NCBI GenBank assembly: GCA_019307815.1
Contig: JAFDIV010000020.1
Coordinates: forward strand, 1 to 64,000
DNA: 64,000 nucleotides
From: Deltaproteobacteria bacterium
Lineage (GTDB): Bacteria > Desulfobacterota > DSM-4660 > Desulfatiglandales > Desulfatiglandaceae
Reading direction: 5' to 3'
The notes under the pieces were generated by a model. It had not been told where the DNA came from and did not search any database. It worked only from the letters and a program-made list of their open reading frames with translations. Position numbers and translations under genes: made by a program. This document shows, one piece after another, positions 34,823 to 45,023 of the stretch (its first letter is position 1; the number at the start of each line of letters is the position of its first letter).

Positions 34823-36340
34823 GTGATATTGTCCTCTTCAAGAAACCGCCTTATCCAATCTCCCCACGTATGGGCCTTTACAACCTACTTTGCTGAAGGC
34901 TTTCCATACACAATTATAAGAATAATATCCTCAGTCTTTTTCCGCGACATTGGGGTCAGCCTTCAAGCCATAGGCCTTACTTCTCTTTATGGTATACCTT
35001 GGGTGTTAAAATTCCTCTGGGGCCCCCACATAGATCAATATGGGACAAAAAGGCGCTGGATGCTCCTCATGCAAGGGGCTCTTGTTCTGCTTATGGGCCT
35101 CATCGCTTTTTTTTCAGCCCTATCTGGGGGAGTAAGATTCATTGCCTTGATATTGCTCGTCGGCTCATTTATAGCTGCCACCCATGATATGGCCATCGAC
35201 GGATACTACATGGAGGCCCTGGATGAAAAGGGGCAGGCCAAATTCGTGGGTTACAGGGTAATGGCCTATCGTATTGCCATGATGACAGGCACAGGAATCA
35301 TCATAACCATCGGCACGACAGTATCCTGGCAAGCAGCCTATATCTGCTCGGCCTCGATGCTGGCCATTCTGTTCTGCTATCACCTGATCCTGCTCCCCAA
35401 GGTAGAAACCTACAAGAGCTCTTTCAGGGAGCTTGTCCTTGCATTGCTTAACCTTAGGATCTTAATTATTTTACTGTTACTGGGCGGTTGTGTTTTGTTC
35501 TTTTTGAAGGTACTGACTCCTTACTGGAACAAGCAAATTGTTCCTCAGTTCCCAGCATTAGCAAGGATAGGGTTTTCCGGATGGATTGCCGTTGGACTTT
35601 TGCTTGCACTTATCCTCCTTGGTCTTTTCAAAAACAAAGTAAAGCAGCTCCTACTAAGTGACAGGAAGACATTTTATGCCCGTGCCTTCATGGCCTTTAT
35701 GGACAGGGAACGAATGGGTATAGCTCTGGCCTTTATCATACTGATGCGAGCAGGGGAGTCCATGCTGACCTCTATGGTGTCTCCATTCATGGTGGATTTG
35801 GGTATCAAGGTACATTATGGATGGATTTCAGGAGGTGTGGGGCTGCCTTTCTCTATTGTAGGTGCCATAGTAGGTGGATGGCTCATCTCACGCTATGGAC
35901 TGCGGAAGACCATCTGGCCTTTTCTCATTGCCCAGAACGTTACAAATCTCATCTATATGCTCCTTGCCTTGCATCTTCAGCCGTATGTGGCTGTGAACAC
36001 CGGTGCAAATGTGGTCACACCCATTGGTACGTGTAATATCTTGATGGTGGCCTCGGTCCATGCCTTTGATCAGTTCGCCGGCGGCTTGGGCACCTCTATT
36101 CTGATTACCTACCTCATGCGAACCTGTCTAAAAGAGTTCAAGGCTGCCCACTTTGCCATTGGCTCCGGCCTTATGAACATTAGTGGTGTACTGGCTGGGG
36201 CAAGCAGTGGTTTCCTGGCAGCATGGTTAGGCTATGGGGCCTTTTTTGGGATCAGCTTTCTTGCCTCAATTCCGGGGATGGGCCTGATCTTCTTTATCCC
36301 CTTTCTGGGTACAGGACCAGTTTCCGAGAACACCCCCTAG
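34823..36340 (+). CDS. AmpG-like muropeptide permease (MFS)
   Basis: An inner-membrane transporter of 505 residues with about 12-14 hydrophobic segments. The N-terminal part has the AmpG outline: YFAEGFPYTI in helix 1, LYGIPWVLKFLWGPHID between helices 2 and 3, and FIAATHDMAIDGYYME in helix 4-5, with charged residues where AmpG has them. AmpG imports anhydro-muropeptides for recycling. NagZ-, AmgK- and MurU-like genes within 10 kb support this. A large cytoplasmic loop near residues 255-290 separates the halves. Translation begins at GTG after AAGGGGAAGG. Close MFS relatives with other substrates cannot be excluded. Confidence 0.82.
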   Translation: MILSSSRNRLIQSPHVWAFTTYFAEGFPYTIIRIISSVFFRDIGVSLQAIGLTSLYGIPWVLKFLWGPHIDQYGTKRRWMLLMQGALVLLMGLIAFFSALSGGVRFIALILLVGSFIAATHDMAIDGYYMEALDEKGQAKFVGYRVMAYRIAMMTGTGIIITIGTTVSWQAAYICSASMLAILFCYHLILLPKVETYKSSFRELVLALLNLRILIILLLLGGCVLFFLKVLTPYWNKQIVPQFPALARIGFSGWIAVGLLLALILLGLFKNKVKQLLLSDRKTFYARAFMAFMDRERMGIALAFIILMRAGESMLTSMVSPFMVDLGIKVHYGWISGGVGLPFSIVGAIVGGWLISRYGLRKTIWPFLIAQNVTNLIYMLLALHLQPYVAVNTGANVVTPIGTCNILMVASVHAFDQFAGGLGTSILITYLMRTCLKEFKAAHFAIGSGLMNISGVLAGASSGFLAAWLGYGAFFGISFLASIPGMGLIFFIPFLGTGPVSENTP

Positions 36341-36511
36341 AGCCTCCCCCGCATATTACCTGTGCACCATTTCCTTAAGATGTTCCTCTCGTTAGCCGCT
36401 TATTTATTATTTTTCGTTTCTAACCGATTAAAGAAGAGGATTCTGCCAAATATCCTGTTCATAGCGACTAAAATGGACGGAATGGGAGACACCTCATCAC
36501 AGGAGGATTGG

Positions 36512-39040
36512 ATGCTCAGCCGAAAATTCCTGAATACTAGGAAAAACGACCTGGCTCAGGCCCACTTCAACCCTGCTGCTCCCTATAAGCTCTCCGAGAA
36601 AAGGGGGGTTCATGATTCTTCGGAAAGGGCTTGCCAAAGTCCTACTGAACATCCAATACCAGTGGAGGTCCCCGAAAAACTTCTCTCCTTTTTCACAGAT
36701 GCTTACAGATCAGTTCATGAATACTTCCTTCATAAACTGGAAAACCCTCAGGAAGGAACTCTTGAAATAGCTGGCGAGCGATACATTTTGGTTAGGGCAT
36801 CTTCCCTTTCACTTGAATTTTTTGACCTTGTAAGGGAGCTATACAAAGATGAAGGGGACGAGGAGGCCGTCCGGGTAGCCCATAGAATGCTCTTTGATCT
36901 CGCTCACGCCATTGGCAAATCCGATGCCAGGAAATTTCATAATAAGATGGAGCTAATTGATCCTGTTCAAAGGCTCTCAGCAGGCCCGCTCCATTTTGCT
37001 TACACAGGTTGGGGCCTGGTAAGGATACATCCCGACTCAAACCTGAGTTCCGATAAGGACTTCTACCTTTCCTACGACCACCTTTGTTCTTTTGAATCAG
37101 ATGCCTGGCTGCGTAGAGGGAAAAAGGCCTCATTCCCCGTATGTATAATGAATGCGGGCTACTCGTCAGGGTGGTGCGAGGAAAGTTTCGGTCTGCCATT
37201 GGTTGCTGTTGAGATAAAATGCAAGGCTAAGGGGGATGAGATTTGTAGTTTCATCATGGGCCATCCTGAAAAAATAGAAGGTTATCTAAATCAACATGCC
37301 CCTTGGGTTTATACGGAATCCGGACGAGCAAGCAAATTTGCTATCCCGGAATTCTTCCAGTACAAGCGCCTAGAGGCGGACCTAAAAAAGACCGAGTATG
37401 AGCTGAAAAGACACAGGGACCATCTTGAAGAACTGGTGAGGGAGCGCACTGCTGAACTGGAGCAAGTGAACAAGAGGCTTGAACATGAAATTGCCGAACG
37501 CAAGCGTGCTGAGCTGGCCCTCCAGAGGAGTGAAGAACGCTATAGGGTCCTTGTTGAAGAAAGCTTTGACGGCGTGTTCATACAAAAGGGACCAAAAATA
37601 ATCTTCGCCAATCGTCGGTTGCATGAAATGCTGGGGTATGACTATGGAGAACTAATTGGAAGAGATCACTGGGTAGTATACCACCCCGATTATCAAGAAA
37701 TCACCAGAAAAAGGGCCCAGGCTAGGATGCAAGGGAAGGGCATGACCTCAAAATATGAGGTACTGTTAATGAGAAAGGACGGCACCAGTTTCCCGGGAGA
37801 AGTCAATGCCAAGGCCATTGTCCTAGGGGGAAAACCAGGGGTCCAAGTATGGGTCAAGGATCTCACGGAGCAAAAGGAGGCCGAAAAACAGAAAAAGCTC
37901 CTGGAAGAGCACCTCCGAATGGCGCAAAAAATGGAAGCCGTTGGTACCCTGGCAGGAGGTATTGCACATGACTTCAATAACCTCTTGACAGCCGTCCAAG
38001 GAAATGTATCCCTCATGCTTATGGAAATAGACCCTGACCATCCCTTTTATCAACCCTTGAAAATAATAGAAAAACAGGTCAAAAGCGGTGCCAAGCTTAC
38101 CAAGCAGCTTCTTGGTTACGCTAGAAAAGAAAAATATGAAGTAGCCCCTCTAAATCTGAATGAACTTGTGAGCGACGTTTTGGAGGCATTTGGTAGGGCC
38201 CGCAAGGACCTTGAGCTCCAATGCAATTTCCAGCCCGATCTCATGAGCATTGAGGCGGACCAAGGCCAAATAGAACAGGTTCTCTGGAACCTGTTGACAA
38301 ACGCAGCCGATGCCATGCCAGATGGCGGAAAGGTGATCGTTAACACAAAAAATGTCACGCACGAAGACATGCAAGGCAGGCTTTACAACCCCACACCTGG
38401 TTCCTATGTGCTGCTGGAAGTAATTGACACCGGCCTTGGTATGGATTCAGAAACTATGGGACGCATCTTCGAGCCCTTTTTCACCACCAAAGAGTTGGGA
38501 AGGGGAACCGGATTAGGCCTCGCATCTGTTTACGGCATTGTAAAGGCCCATGGGGGATTCATTGATGTAGAATCAAAGGTAGGAATAGGATCCACCTTTA
38601 GAGTTTACCTTCCTGCAAGTCAAAAAACTCGGTCTCACACTAAAGCGCCCACTCAAAGCATCTTCAAAGGAAAAGGGACCGTTCTGATCGTTGATGATGA
38701 GGCCATGGTGTTGGACATAACAGCAAGGATGGTGAGTAAATTAGGATATGAGGCTATCCCGGTTGACAATGGTAAAAAAGCAGAACGAACCTTCAAGGAA
38801 AACAAGGGGAAAATAGATCTTGTAATTCTGGATATGATCATGCCCGGCATGAACGGCAGGCAGGTATATGAACGCATCAAAAAAATCGATCCAGACGTCA
38901 GAGTACTTTTTGCAAGTGGTTATGCAAAAAAAAGTCAACCAGAGGATATATTCCAACAAAAAGGCAATAGCTTCATTCAAAAGCCCTTCACCCTAAAAGA
39001 CCTGTCAAAAAAGATACAAGAAATTTTGGCTCCTGCCTAA
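36512..39040 (+). CDS. Hybrid sensor histidine kinase with V4R, PAS and receiver domains
   Basis: An 842-residue cytoplasmic signalling protein. Residues about 95-255 form a V4R/XylR-N-like domain (AHAIGKSDARKFHNKM, GYSSGWCEESFG, CKAKGDEICSF), a small-molecule sensor with conserved Cys. A coiled coil (about 285-335) and a PAS domain (345-470) follow. The kinase core has GGIAHDFNNLL with the phospho-acceptor His, the N-box NAADAMPDGG, and G-box GRGTGLGLASVYG. The C-terminal receiver has LIVDDE, the acceptor Asp in VILDMIMPG, and Lys in IQKPF. The ATG at 36512 has AGGAGG five bases upstream; the longer 36362 reading would add a hydrophobic leader without that. No response regulator gene is adjacent. 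Confidence 0.9.
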   Translation: MLSRKFLNTRKNDLAQAHFNPAAPYKLSEKRGVHDSSERACQSPTEHPIPVEVPEKLLSFFTDAYRSVHEYFLHKLENPQEGTLEIAGERYILVRASSLSLEFFDLVRELYKDEGDEEAVRVAHRMLFDLAHAIGKSDARKFHNKMELIDPVQRLSAGPLHFAYTGWGLVRIHPDSNLSSDKDFYLSYDHLCSFESDAWLRRGKKASFPVCIMNAGYSSGWCEESFGLPLVAVEIKCKAKGDEICSFIMGHPEKIEGYLNQHAPWVYTESGRASKFAIPEFFQYKRLEADLKKTEYELKRHRDHLEELVRERTAELEQVNKRLEHEIAERKRAELALQRSEERYRVLVEESFDGVFIQKGPKIIFANRRLHEMLGYDYGELIGRDHWVVYHPDYQEITRKRAQARMQGKGMTSKYEVLLMRKDGTSFPGEVNAKAIVLGGKPGVQVWVKDLTEQKEAEKQKKLLEEHLRMAQKMEAVGTLAGGIAHDFNNLLTAVQGNVSLMLMEIDPDHPFYQPLKIIEKQVKSGAKLTKQLLGYARKEKYEVAPLNLNELVSDVLEAFGRARKDLELQCNFQPDLMSIEADQGQIEQVLWNLLTNAADAMPDGGKVIVNTKNVTHEDMQGRLYNPTPGSYVLLEVIDTGLGMDSETMGRIFEPFFTTKELGRGTGLGLASVYGIVKAHGGFIDVESKVGIGSTFRVYLPASQKTRSHTKAPTQSIFKGKGTVLIVDDEAMVLDITARMVSKLGYEAIPVDNGKKAERTFKENKGKIDLVILDMIMPGMNGRQVYERIKKIDPDVRVLFASGYAKKSQPEDIFQQKGNSFIQKPFTLKDLSKKIQEILAPA

Positions 39041-39055
39041 AGGCCCTACTCAGAC

Positions 39056-39754
39056 CTAGGCGGAAATCACTAGAAAGGTATTGGGATCCAATTGAACCTT
39101 GGCATCAGGCGAAACAGGATGGCCGTGATCCTTTAACAGCCTGAGATATACCCCGGAAGCCGTGGGATCCATGTGAATAATCACTTCGAAAAGATCATCT
39201 ATCTCATCGCATGGATACGGTATACCCCTTTCATTCAGCCCCATTTTATGGCGGTGGGATAGGGCGGAAAGCCACGTCTCCAAGCCGAATTCCCGTGACA
39301 ATTCCTTTAAGCCCTCAAACACTTCCCTTTCTGTATTCTCAAAATCCAATCCGTCCAGAATCATGGTCCGGGGCTTATAGGAAAGGTTAGAAGCCAGATT
39401 TACCAAACTTGCCCGAAGTCGCGTTACGTCAAAGCTGCGCCTCATATATGCCAAGATCATCCGATTGCGCTCCATCATAAGGCGGAGCTCCTGTTCGTTC
39501 TTCATGTCAAGGGTCTTTACCAAATCGTGGAAAATTACATTGTAATAAGAGTCCACTTTTTCCGGCCCTTCTTCCACGGAAACATGCACCAATGGATCAC
39601 CCCGAAAGATTCTGTCAAGGGCAATATGCACCAGACAGGCTGTCTTACCCACGCCAGCACGGGCTATTAAAACTCCAAGGTTCCCGGACCCCAGTTCCTT
39701 TTCAACAGACATATCCAGCAACCGCAGTGGGCTCGCCTTGATAAATCTCTGCAT
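39056..39754 (-). CDS. RecA-superfamily-like ATPase of unknown role
   Basis: A 232-residue P-loop protein. Walker A is GVLIARAGVGKTAC near residue 30, Walker B is TMILDGLD near 130, giving the fold of the RecA/KaiC group. LSALSHRHKMG near residue 160 could be the sensor strand. The last 40 residues are a short beta extension. It begins two bases after the EF-G stop codon and must share its transcript. Comparable proteins occur in Deltaproteobacteria as conserved hypotheticals; no substrate can be named. It converges with the histidine kinase, 15 bases apart. Confidence 0.75.
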   Translation of the reverse strand: MQRFIKASPLRLLDMSVEKELGSGNLGVLIARAGVGKTACLVHIALDRIFRGDPLVHVSVEEGPEKVDSYYNVIFHDLVKTLDMKNEQELRLMMERNRMILAYMRRSFDVTRLRASLVNLASNLSYKPRTMILDGLDFENTEREVFEGLKELSREFGLETWLSALSHRHKMGLNERGIPYPCDEIDDLFEVIIHMDPTASGVYLRLLKDHGHPVSPDAKVQLDPNTFLVISA

Positions 39755-39756
39755 AT

Positions 39757-41841
39757 CTATCTCCTCCCCCCCTGGGTCTGCTGTTGCGTCTTTTTAAGCT
39801 CATCCACAACCGATTCAGGGGCCTTTGCATATTTTGAAAACTCCATGGTAAACTCCGCCTTGCCTTGGGTAAGGGACCTCAACACCGTGGCATATCCAAA
39901 CATCTCGGCCAAAGGGACCTCGGCCTCTATTGTGGTAAACATACCGTCCTCAGTTGAACTGAGAATCATCCCCCTACGCTGATTGATCGAGCTCATCACA
40001 TTTCCTTGAAACTCGGAAGGGCATTCCACACTCACCCTCATAATCGGCTCAAGCACAACCGGCTCGGCCTTCATATAGGCCTGCTTGAAGGCACCAACAG
40101 CGGCCTGTCGAAAGGCAAGCTCAGATGAATCAACAGGATGGTGTTGGCCGTCGTTGATCACGACCCTCAGTCCTAAAACTGGAAAACCCAACATGGGGCC
40201 CTTTTCAAGACATGCCTGAAAACCTTTATCAACAGCAGAAATGAATTCCGAGGGTATCACACCCCCTTTAATCTCATCCACAAATTCATAGGACCCATCC
40301 TTTGATGGCTCCATATATCCTGCAACTCGGCCATATTGGCCTGCTCCACCGGTCTGTTTCTTATGTGTGTAATTAAAATCCGCCCTCTGGGTGATCGCCT
40401 CTCTGTAACTCACTTGTGGGATGCCTGTCTCCACCTCAGCCTTGTACTCCCGCTTCATACGTTCCACGTACACATCCAGGTGAAGTTCTCCCATCCCGGA
40501 GATAATGGTCTCACCGGTCTCAGGGTCCACGTGTGAGCGGAACGTTGGATCTTCCCTGCAAAACCGTCCAAGAGCCTTTGCCAAATTTTCTTGAGATTTG
40601 TTGTCCTTGGCCTTGACGCTCAATGAAATCACGGGCTCTGGCACATGCATGGAAGACATGGTATAGTGGAGCCGACCATCTGTGAATGTATCCCCTGAAT
40701 TGCATTCCACACCAAAAAGCGCCACAATATCACCTGCATATCCCCTGGATATATCCTCCATCTCATCTGCGTGCATCCGCACAATCCGTCCTACCCGTAT
40801 CTTCTTTCTTGTTCGGGTAATAACAAGTTCGTCTCCCTTGCCAATGGAGCCTTGATAGATGCGCATGTAAGTGAGTTGGCCATAGGGGGTTACCTCAAGC
40901 TTAAAGGCCAAGGCCACAACAGGAAGTCCTGGATCTGCCTTAAGGGGCACTTCCAGTTCATTCTGGTCCAGGTCCAAGGCCACGTTCTTTACCTCTGTGG
41001 GGGACGGGAGGAATTTGTTTACTGCATCAAGCACGGGCTGAACGCCGATATTCTTATAGGCGGATCCCAGAAGCACCGGTGTAAGCGCCCTTGAAAGTGT
41101 CCCCTTCCTGAGGGCCTCATAAATCATTTGCTCTGTTTCTCTGTCCTCCAACACCGCTTCGGCCAATTCATCCGAAAACATGGTGGCGGCGTCAAGGAGT
41201 TCCTCGCGCCGGGACAAGGCCTCTTCCAGCAACTCATCAGGAATCGACTCTTCCCTTACCACTTCTCCATGATCCCCATCAAAATAAATGGCCTTCATTT
41301 TGATAAGGTCAACCACACCCCGAAATTCCCCCTCTATTCCAATGGGCAGTTGAAGGGGTACTGGCTCCATCCCGAGCTTCTCACGAAGTTGGTGTATCAC
41401 CTTGGATGGATTGGCACCGAATCGGTCACACTTGTTGATAAAGGCAATGCGGGGGACTCCGTAGCGCCTCATCTGTCGGTCAACGGTAATGGACTGGGAT
41501 TGCACCCCTCCCACTGCACAAAGAATGAGAATCGCCCCATCAAGCACCCTCAATGCCCGCTCCACCTCAATGGTGAAGTCCACATGGCCAGGGGTATCGA
41601 TAATATTGATCCTGTAGCCTTTCCACAGGCAGTGGGTGGCCGCAGATGAGATAGTAATCCCCCGCTCCTTTTCCAATTCCATGGAATCCATCTTGGCGCC
41701 CACGCCGTCCTTTCCCTTTACTTCATGAATGACCCCAATTCTCTTGGTGTAATAAAGAATCCGTTCCGTTAGGGTCGTCTTTCCTGAGTCAATGTGGGCG
41801 CTAATCCCGATGTTCCTCAGCTTTTGAATATCTTCCTTCAC
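39757..41841 (-). CDS. fusA: Elongation factor G, spdEFG1-like
   Basis: A translational GTPase of 694 residues with all five domains. G1 reads [18 protein letters not shown], not AHIDAGKTT; G3 is DTPGHVDF and G4 is [13 protein letters not shown] and the SGDTFTDG stretch in domain II ([13 protein letters not shown]) are found in the spdEFG1 and mitochondrial EFG1 group, which carries out translocation but not ribosome recycling. A second EF-G-like protein elsewhere in the genome would be expected. The GTG at 41841 is chosen, since GCAGGAG lies seven bases upstream and family members start there; the longer frame to 41904 adds 21 unconserved residues. Confidence 0.93.
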   Translation of the reverse strand: MKEDIQKLRNIGISAHIDSGKTTLTERILYYTKRIGVIHEVKGKDGVGAKMDSMELEKERGITISSAATHCLWKGYRINIIDTPGHVDFTIEVERALRVLDGAILILCAVGGVQSQSITVDRQMRRYGVPRIAFINKCDRFGANPSKVIHQLREKLGMEPVPLQLPIGIEGEFRGVVDLIKMKAIYFDGDHGEVVREESIPDELLEEALSRREELLDAATMFSDELAEAVLEDRETEQMIYEALRKGTLSRALTPVLLGSAYKNIGVQPVLDAVNKFLPSPTEVKNVALDLDQNELEVPLKADPGLPVVALAFKLEVTPYGQLTYMRIYQGSIGKGDELVITRTRKKIRVGRIVRMHADEMEDISRGYAGDIVALFGVECNSGDTFTDGRLHYTMSSMHVPEPVISLSVKAKDNKSQENLAKALGRFCREDPTFRSHVDPETGETIISGMGELHLDVYVERMKREYKAEVETGIPQVSYREAITQRADFNYTHKKQTGGAGQYGRVAGYMEPSKDGSYEFVDEIKGGVIPSEFISAVDKGFQACLEKGPMLGFPVLGLRVVINDGQHHPVDSSELAFRQAAVGAFKQAYMKAEPVVLEPIMRVSVECPSEFQGNVMSSINQRRGMILSSTEDGMFTTIEAEVPLAEMFGYATVLRSLTQGKAEFTMEFSKYAKAPESVVDELKKTQQQTQGGRR

Positions 41842-41870
41842 AAACACTCTCCTGCCCTTTTCAATCAGCT

Positions 41871-41914
41871 CACAAAAAACAAAAGAGGGTCTGCTTTTTG
41901 GCAAACCCTCTTTA
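41871..41914 (-). terminator. Terminator of the fad operon
   Basis: On the minus strand AAAGAGGGTTTGC and GCAGACCCTCTTT pair around a short loop (41882-41913), followed by TTTTGTTTTTTG. It lies 26 bases after the acyl-CoA dehydrogenase stop codon and before the start of the EF-G gene, on the same strand. Confidence 0.8.
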
Positions 41915-41938
41915 TATTATAAGCTATCTTTCTTACAA

Positions 41939-43723
41939 TTAGAAGGGATAAGATTCCAATTCAATGATTCGGTCTGCAATCGCCCTTCGTCTTGAGATCG
42001 TATCAATGGGCTGATAGCGGGCCAGTTTCTTAACACCTGCAAGCTGAGCCCTCAGCGTATCACCTTGCTCAATATAAGCCAGGGCCTGTTTGGCCCAAGA
42101 CTCGATCCTCGGAATTTGCTCATCCACGTATGTTTCAACAGCCGCGATTTGATATTTTGCCTTTTCCTCTCCTTTAGCGCCAATGATCTTTTTTGTACGC
42201 AACAACCCGCTTTCCATGGCAAAGATTTCTATGACCATGTCCGCAATCTTTGCCAGCACCTCCTGTTCTTTTACCAGGTCAGCACCGAATTTTTGTGCTG
42301 CAAGCCCTGCGACCATAAGGGCGATCTTTTTACTCATCTTGACCATATGCTCCTGCAAGGCAAGAGGGGTATCGGGCAGTTGAACTGCCAAGGGAGAATA
42401 ACTCATCAGTTCCTGGGGTATGGCCTGGGCCGCCTGCAATAGGTTAAGCCGCCCTTGCAGTGCCCGCCTCATAAGCGTGCCGGGGACCAACATGCGGTTG
42501 ATCTCATTGGTGCCTTCCCAGATTCGGTTGATCCTGGAATCTCTGTAATACCGTTCTGCTGGGTATTCGGAGCAGTACCCATACCCACCCAGTACTTGAA
42601 CATATTCATCGACGCAATAGTCAAGGCATTCAGAACCATATACCTTGGTAATAGAACATTCCGGGGCGTATTCCTCAATTGCCTTGGCATTCTCCGCCCC
42701 GCTTTTCTTAGCATCTTCATCTAGGGTTCCCAGTTTGTCATCAAACATGCCTGCAAGGCGATACATCATGCTCTCGCTCATATAGGTACGGATGGCCATA
42801 TTGGCCAGTTTGGTCTTGATCATGCCAAAAGAGCTGATGGGCACCTTGAATTGAATCCTGCCGTTAGCATACTTCACCGCTTCAGTAAGGCAACCTTTAC
42901 AGCCTCCAGTAGTCATGGCTCCAAGTTTCCATCGCCCAATATTCAAGATATTGAATGCAATCTTGTGGCCCTTGCCGATCTCAAACATCAAGTTCTCCAC
43001 AGGTACCTTGGCGTCTTCCAAAACTAACGGCCTAGTGGATGAGCCATGGACTCCCATCTTGTCTATCTCCGCACCAGTTGACACACCAGGGAAATCCTTT
43101 TCCACAATGAAACCCGTAAAGTGCTCACCGTCGACCTTCGCATAAAGTGTAAAAACACTCGCCCATCCTGCATTTGTAATAAACATCTTTTCTCCATTCA
43201 AGATGTAATACTTGCCATCCTCAGAAAGAACTGCCTTTGTTTTCGCATTTAGGGCGTCTGTACCAGCACCAGGTTCTGTAAGGCAGTATGCCGCACACCA
43301 CTCGCCTGAGGCCAGCTTTGGAAGATATTTCTTTTTTTGGTCCTCGCTGCCAAAAAAGACAATGGGCAAAGTACCGATTCCTGTATGGGCCCCATAGACG
43401 ACAGTGAAGGATCCAGCCACGCCCATGGCCTCTCCAACAACGGTAGTGCTAACCTTATCCAGGCCAAGCCCACCGTATTCCTCGGGTACATCCGTACCCA
43501 GGAGCCCTAGTTCACCAGCCTTGGCTAGTAAGCTAAGAACCAAATCATGGTCCTTTTCCTCTAGTTTTTCGATGTTTGGCATAATTTCCTTTTCCACGAA
43601 GTCCTTAGCGGTCTGATAAATCATCCTGTGTTCGTCAGAAAAGTCCTCCGGGGTAAAGATGTCAGCCGGAGCAACGTCGGTGATCAAAAACTCTCCACCT
43701 GCAAAAATTTTTCTCTCCGCCAT
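41939..43723 (-). CDS. fadE: Acyl-CoA dehydrogenase, FadE type
   Basis: FAD enzyme that puts the 2,3-double bond into acyl-CoA at the first step of beta-oxidation. In the 594-residue protein the FAD-binding stretch YCLTEPGAGTD lies near residue 150, and the catalytic Glu is in RIWEGTNEINR near residue 405. The C-terminal extension of about 180 residues after that, with QAIPQELMSYSPL, is typical of the Bacillus FadE-like group. It is the last gene of the operon, with a 75-base gap to the thiolase gene and a terminator after it. Confidence 0.94.
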   Translation of the reverse strand: MAERKIFAGGEFLITDVAPADIFTPEDFSDEHRMIYQTAKDFVEKEIMPNIEKLEEKDHDLVLSLLAKAGELGLLGTDVPEEYGGLGLDKVSTTVVGEAMGVAGSFTVVYGAHTGIGTLPIVFFGSEDQKKKYLPKLASGEWCAAYCLTEPGAGTDALNAKTKAVLSEDGKYYILNGEKMFITNAGWASVFTLYAKVDGEHFTGFIVEKDFPGVSTGAEIDKMGVHGSSTRPLVLEDAKVPVENLMFEIGKGHKIAFNILNIGRWKLGAMTTGGCKGCLTEAVKYANGRIQFKVPISSFGMIKTKLANMAIRTYMSESMMYRLAGMFDDKLGTLDEDAKKSGAENAKAIEEYAPECSITKVYGSECLDYCVDEYVQVLGGYGYCSEYPAERYYRDSRINRIWEGTNEINRMLVPGTLMRRALQGRLNLLQAAQAIPQELMSYSPLAVQLPDTPLALQEHMVKMSKKIALMVAGLAAQKFGADLVKEQEVLAKIADMVIEIFAMESGLLRTKKIIGAKGEEKAKYQIAAVETYVDEQIPRIESWAKQALAYIEQGDTLRAQLAGVKKLARYQPIDTISRRRAIADRIIELESYPF

Positions 43724-43798
43724 TTCTCACACTCCTTTTTCTGTAAGTTGTGCCCATTGGGGCCGCCCTCAACTCATGCTGGGCTTCCCCTTTCTTCC

Positions 43799-44983
43799 CT
43801 AATAATCTTCCATCTCAAAGATTGCCGCCGCCCCCATACCAAAGCCTATACACATGGATACCAGGCCCCAGCGTACCTTTCGTTCGTGCATTTCATAGAT
43901 GAGTTGTGTTGTCAACTTGGCTCCTGTGCACCCCAGGGGGTGGCCCAAGGCAATGGCACCTCCGTTGACATTGGTGATCTCTTCATTGATTCCAAGGGTC
44001 CGGATGCAATAGATGGCCTGGGCGGCAAATGCCTCATTCAACTCAATGAGTTGCATCTGATCAAGCGTCATGCCCGCTATCTTGAGGACCTTGGGAATGG
44101 CAACAGTGGGACCCACACCCATGTATTCAGGGGGACATCCCTCTACTGCATGATACCGAAATGTGGCCATGGGCTTAAGGCCAAGTTCCTTGGCCTTTTC
44201 CTTGCTCATAAGCACAACACCGGCCGCTCCATCACTTGTCTGGGATGAGTTTCCCGCAGTAACCGTACCATTAGGCTTAAAAGCGGGCCGCAGATGAGCG
44301 ATACTTTCTTTAGTGGTCCCTGGCCTTACCCCTTCATCCGTATCAAAAATGATTTCATCAAAATCAAAATGGCCGTTGGGCAATTGCTTTTGTACCTTTA
44401 CCTTCAAGGGCACAATCTGGCTCTTGAACTTGCCCGCCTTAATGGCTGCTTCAGCCTTCTGTTGGCTCTTTGCGCCGAATTCATCCTGCTCCTCACGGGT
44501 GATTCCATATCGTTCCGCCACATTCTCCGCCGTAAGTCCCATGCCCGTAAACGCCCCGGGTCTCGTATCTACCAGGGCAGGATTAGGATACATCATACTC
44601 CCGCCCATAGGTATCTGACTCATGCTCTCCACCCCACCAGCAATTACCACATCCGCGTATCCACACATGATCTTTTCTGCACCTATGGCTATGGCTTGCA
44701 AGCCCGAGGAACAGAAACGATTAACCGTCATTCCAGGAATTCGGTCTGGCCACCCCATGGACATGACTAGTACGCGACCAAGATTGAGTCCTTGGGTTGC
44801 TTCAGGAAACGTACAGCCTATTATGACATCATCAATAAGCATGGGGTCCAGGTCTCCCGCTCGTTTAAGCAGGTCACCCAAAACCGCGCAGCCCATGGCC
44901 TCCGGCCGCATATGCCTCAAGGTCCCACGAGGCGCCTTACCCACCGCCGTCCTGCACGCTGCAACTATCACGGCTTCTCTCAT
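43799..44983 (-). CDS. fadA: Acetyl-CoA acyltransferase (3-ketoacyl-CoA thiolase)
   Basis: Cleaves 3-ketoacyl-CoA with CoA in the last step of beta-oxidation. The nucleophile Cys is in RFCSSGLQA near residue 90, the His in [16 protein letters not shown] near 348, and the second Cys in [11 protein letters not shown] near 378. The 394 residues are normal. The order with the neighbouring genes (bifunctional enzyme, thiolase, dehydrogenase) is the same as fadN-fadA-fadE of Bacillus subtilis. The [10 protein letters not shown]-terminus is common to degradative thiolases. Confidence 0.95.
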   Translation of the reverse strand: MREAVIVAACRTAVGKAPRGTLRHMRPEAMGCAVLGDLLKRAGDLDPMLIDDVIIGCTFPEATQGLNLGRVLVMSMGWPDRIPGMTVNRFCSSGLQAIAIGAEKIMCGYADVVIAGGVESMSQIPMGGSMMYPNPALVDTRPGAFTGMGLTAENVAERYGITREEQDEFGAKSQQKAEAAIKAGKFKSQIVPLKVKVQKQLPNGHFDFDEIIFDTDEGVRPGTTKESIAHLRPAFKPNGTVTAGNSSQTSDGAAGVVLMSKEKAKELGLKPMATFRYHAVEGCPPEYMGVGPTVAIPKVLKIAGMTLDQMQLIELNEAFAAQAIYCIRTLGINEEITNVNGGAIALGHPLGCTGAKLTTQLIYEMHERKVRWGLVSMCIGFGMGAAAIFEMEDY

Positions 44984-45023
44984 GGCTCATTCCTCCATAT
45001 CAAAAAGGGGTTATATCCATTAA

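Noticed and set aside
41128..41649. Open frame of 173 codons opposite the EF-G gene
   Set aside because: Entirely antisense to conserved EF-G sequence, no family features.
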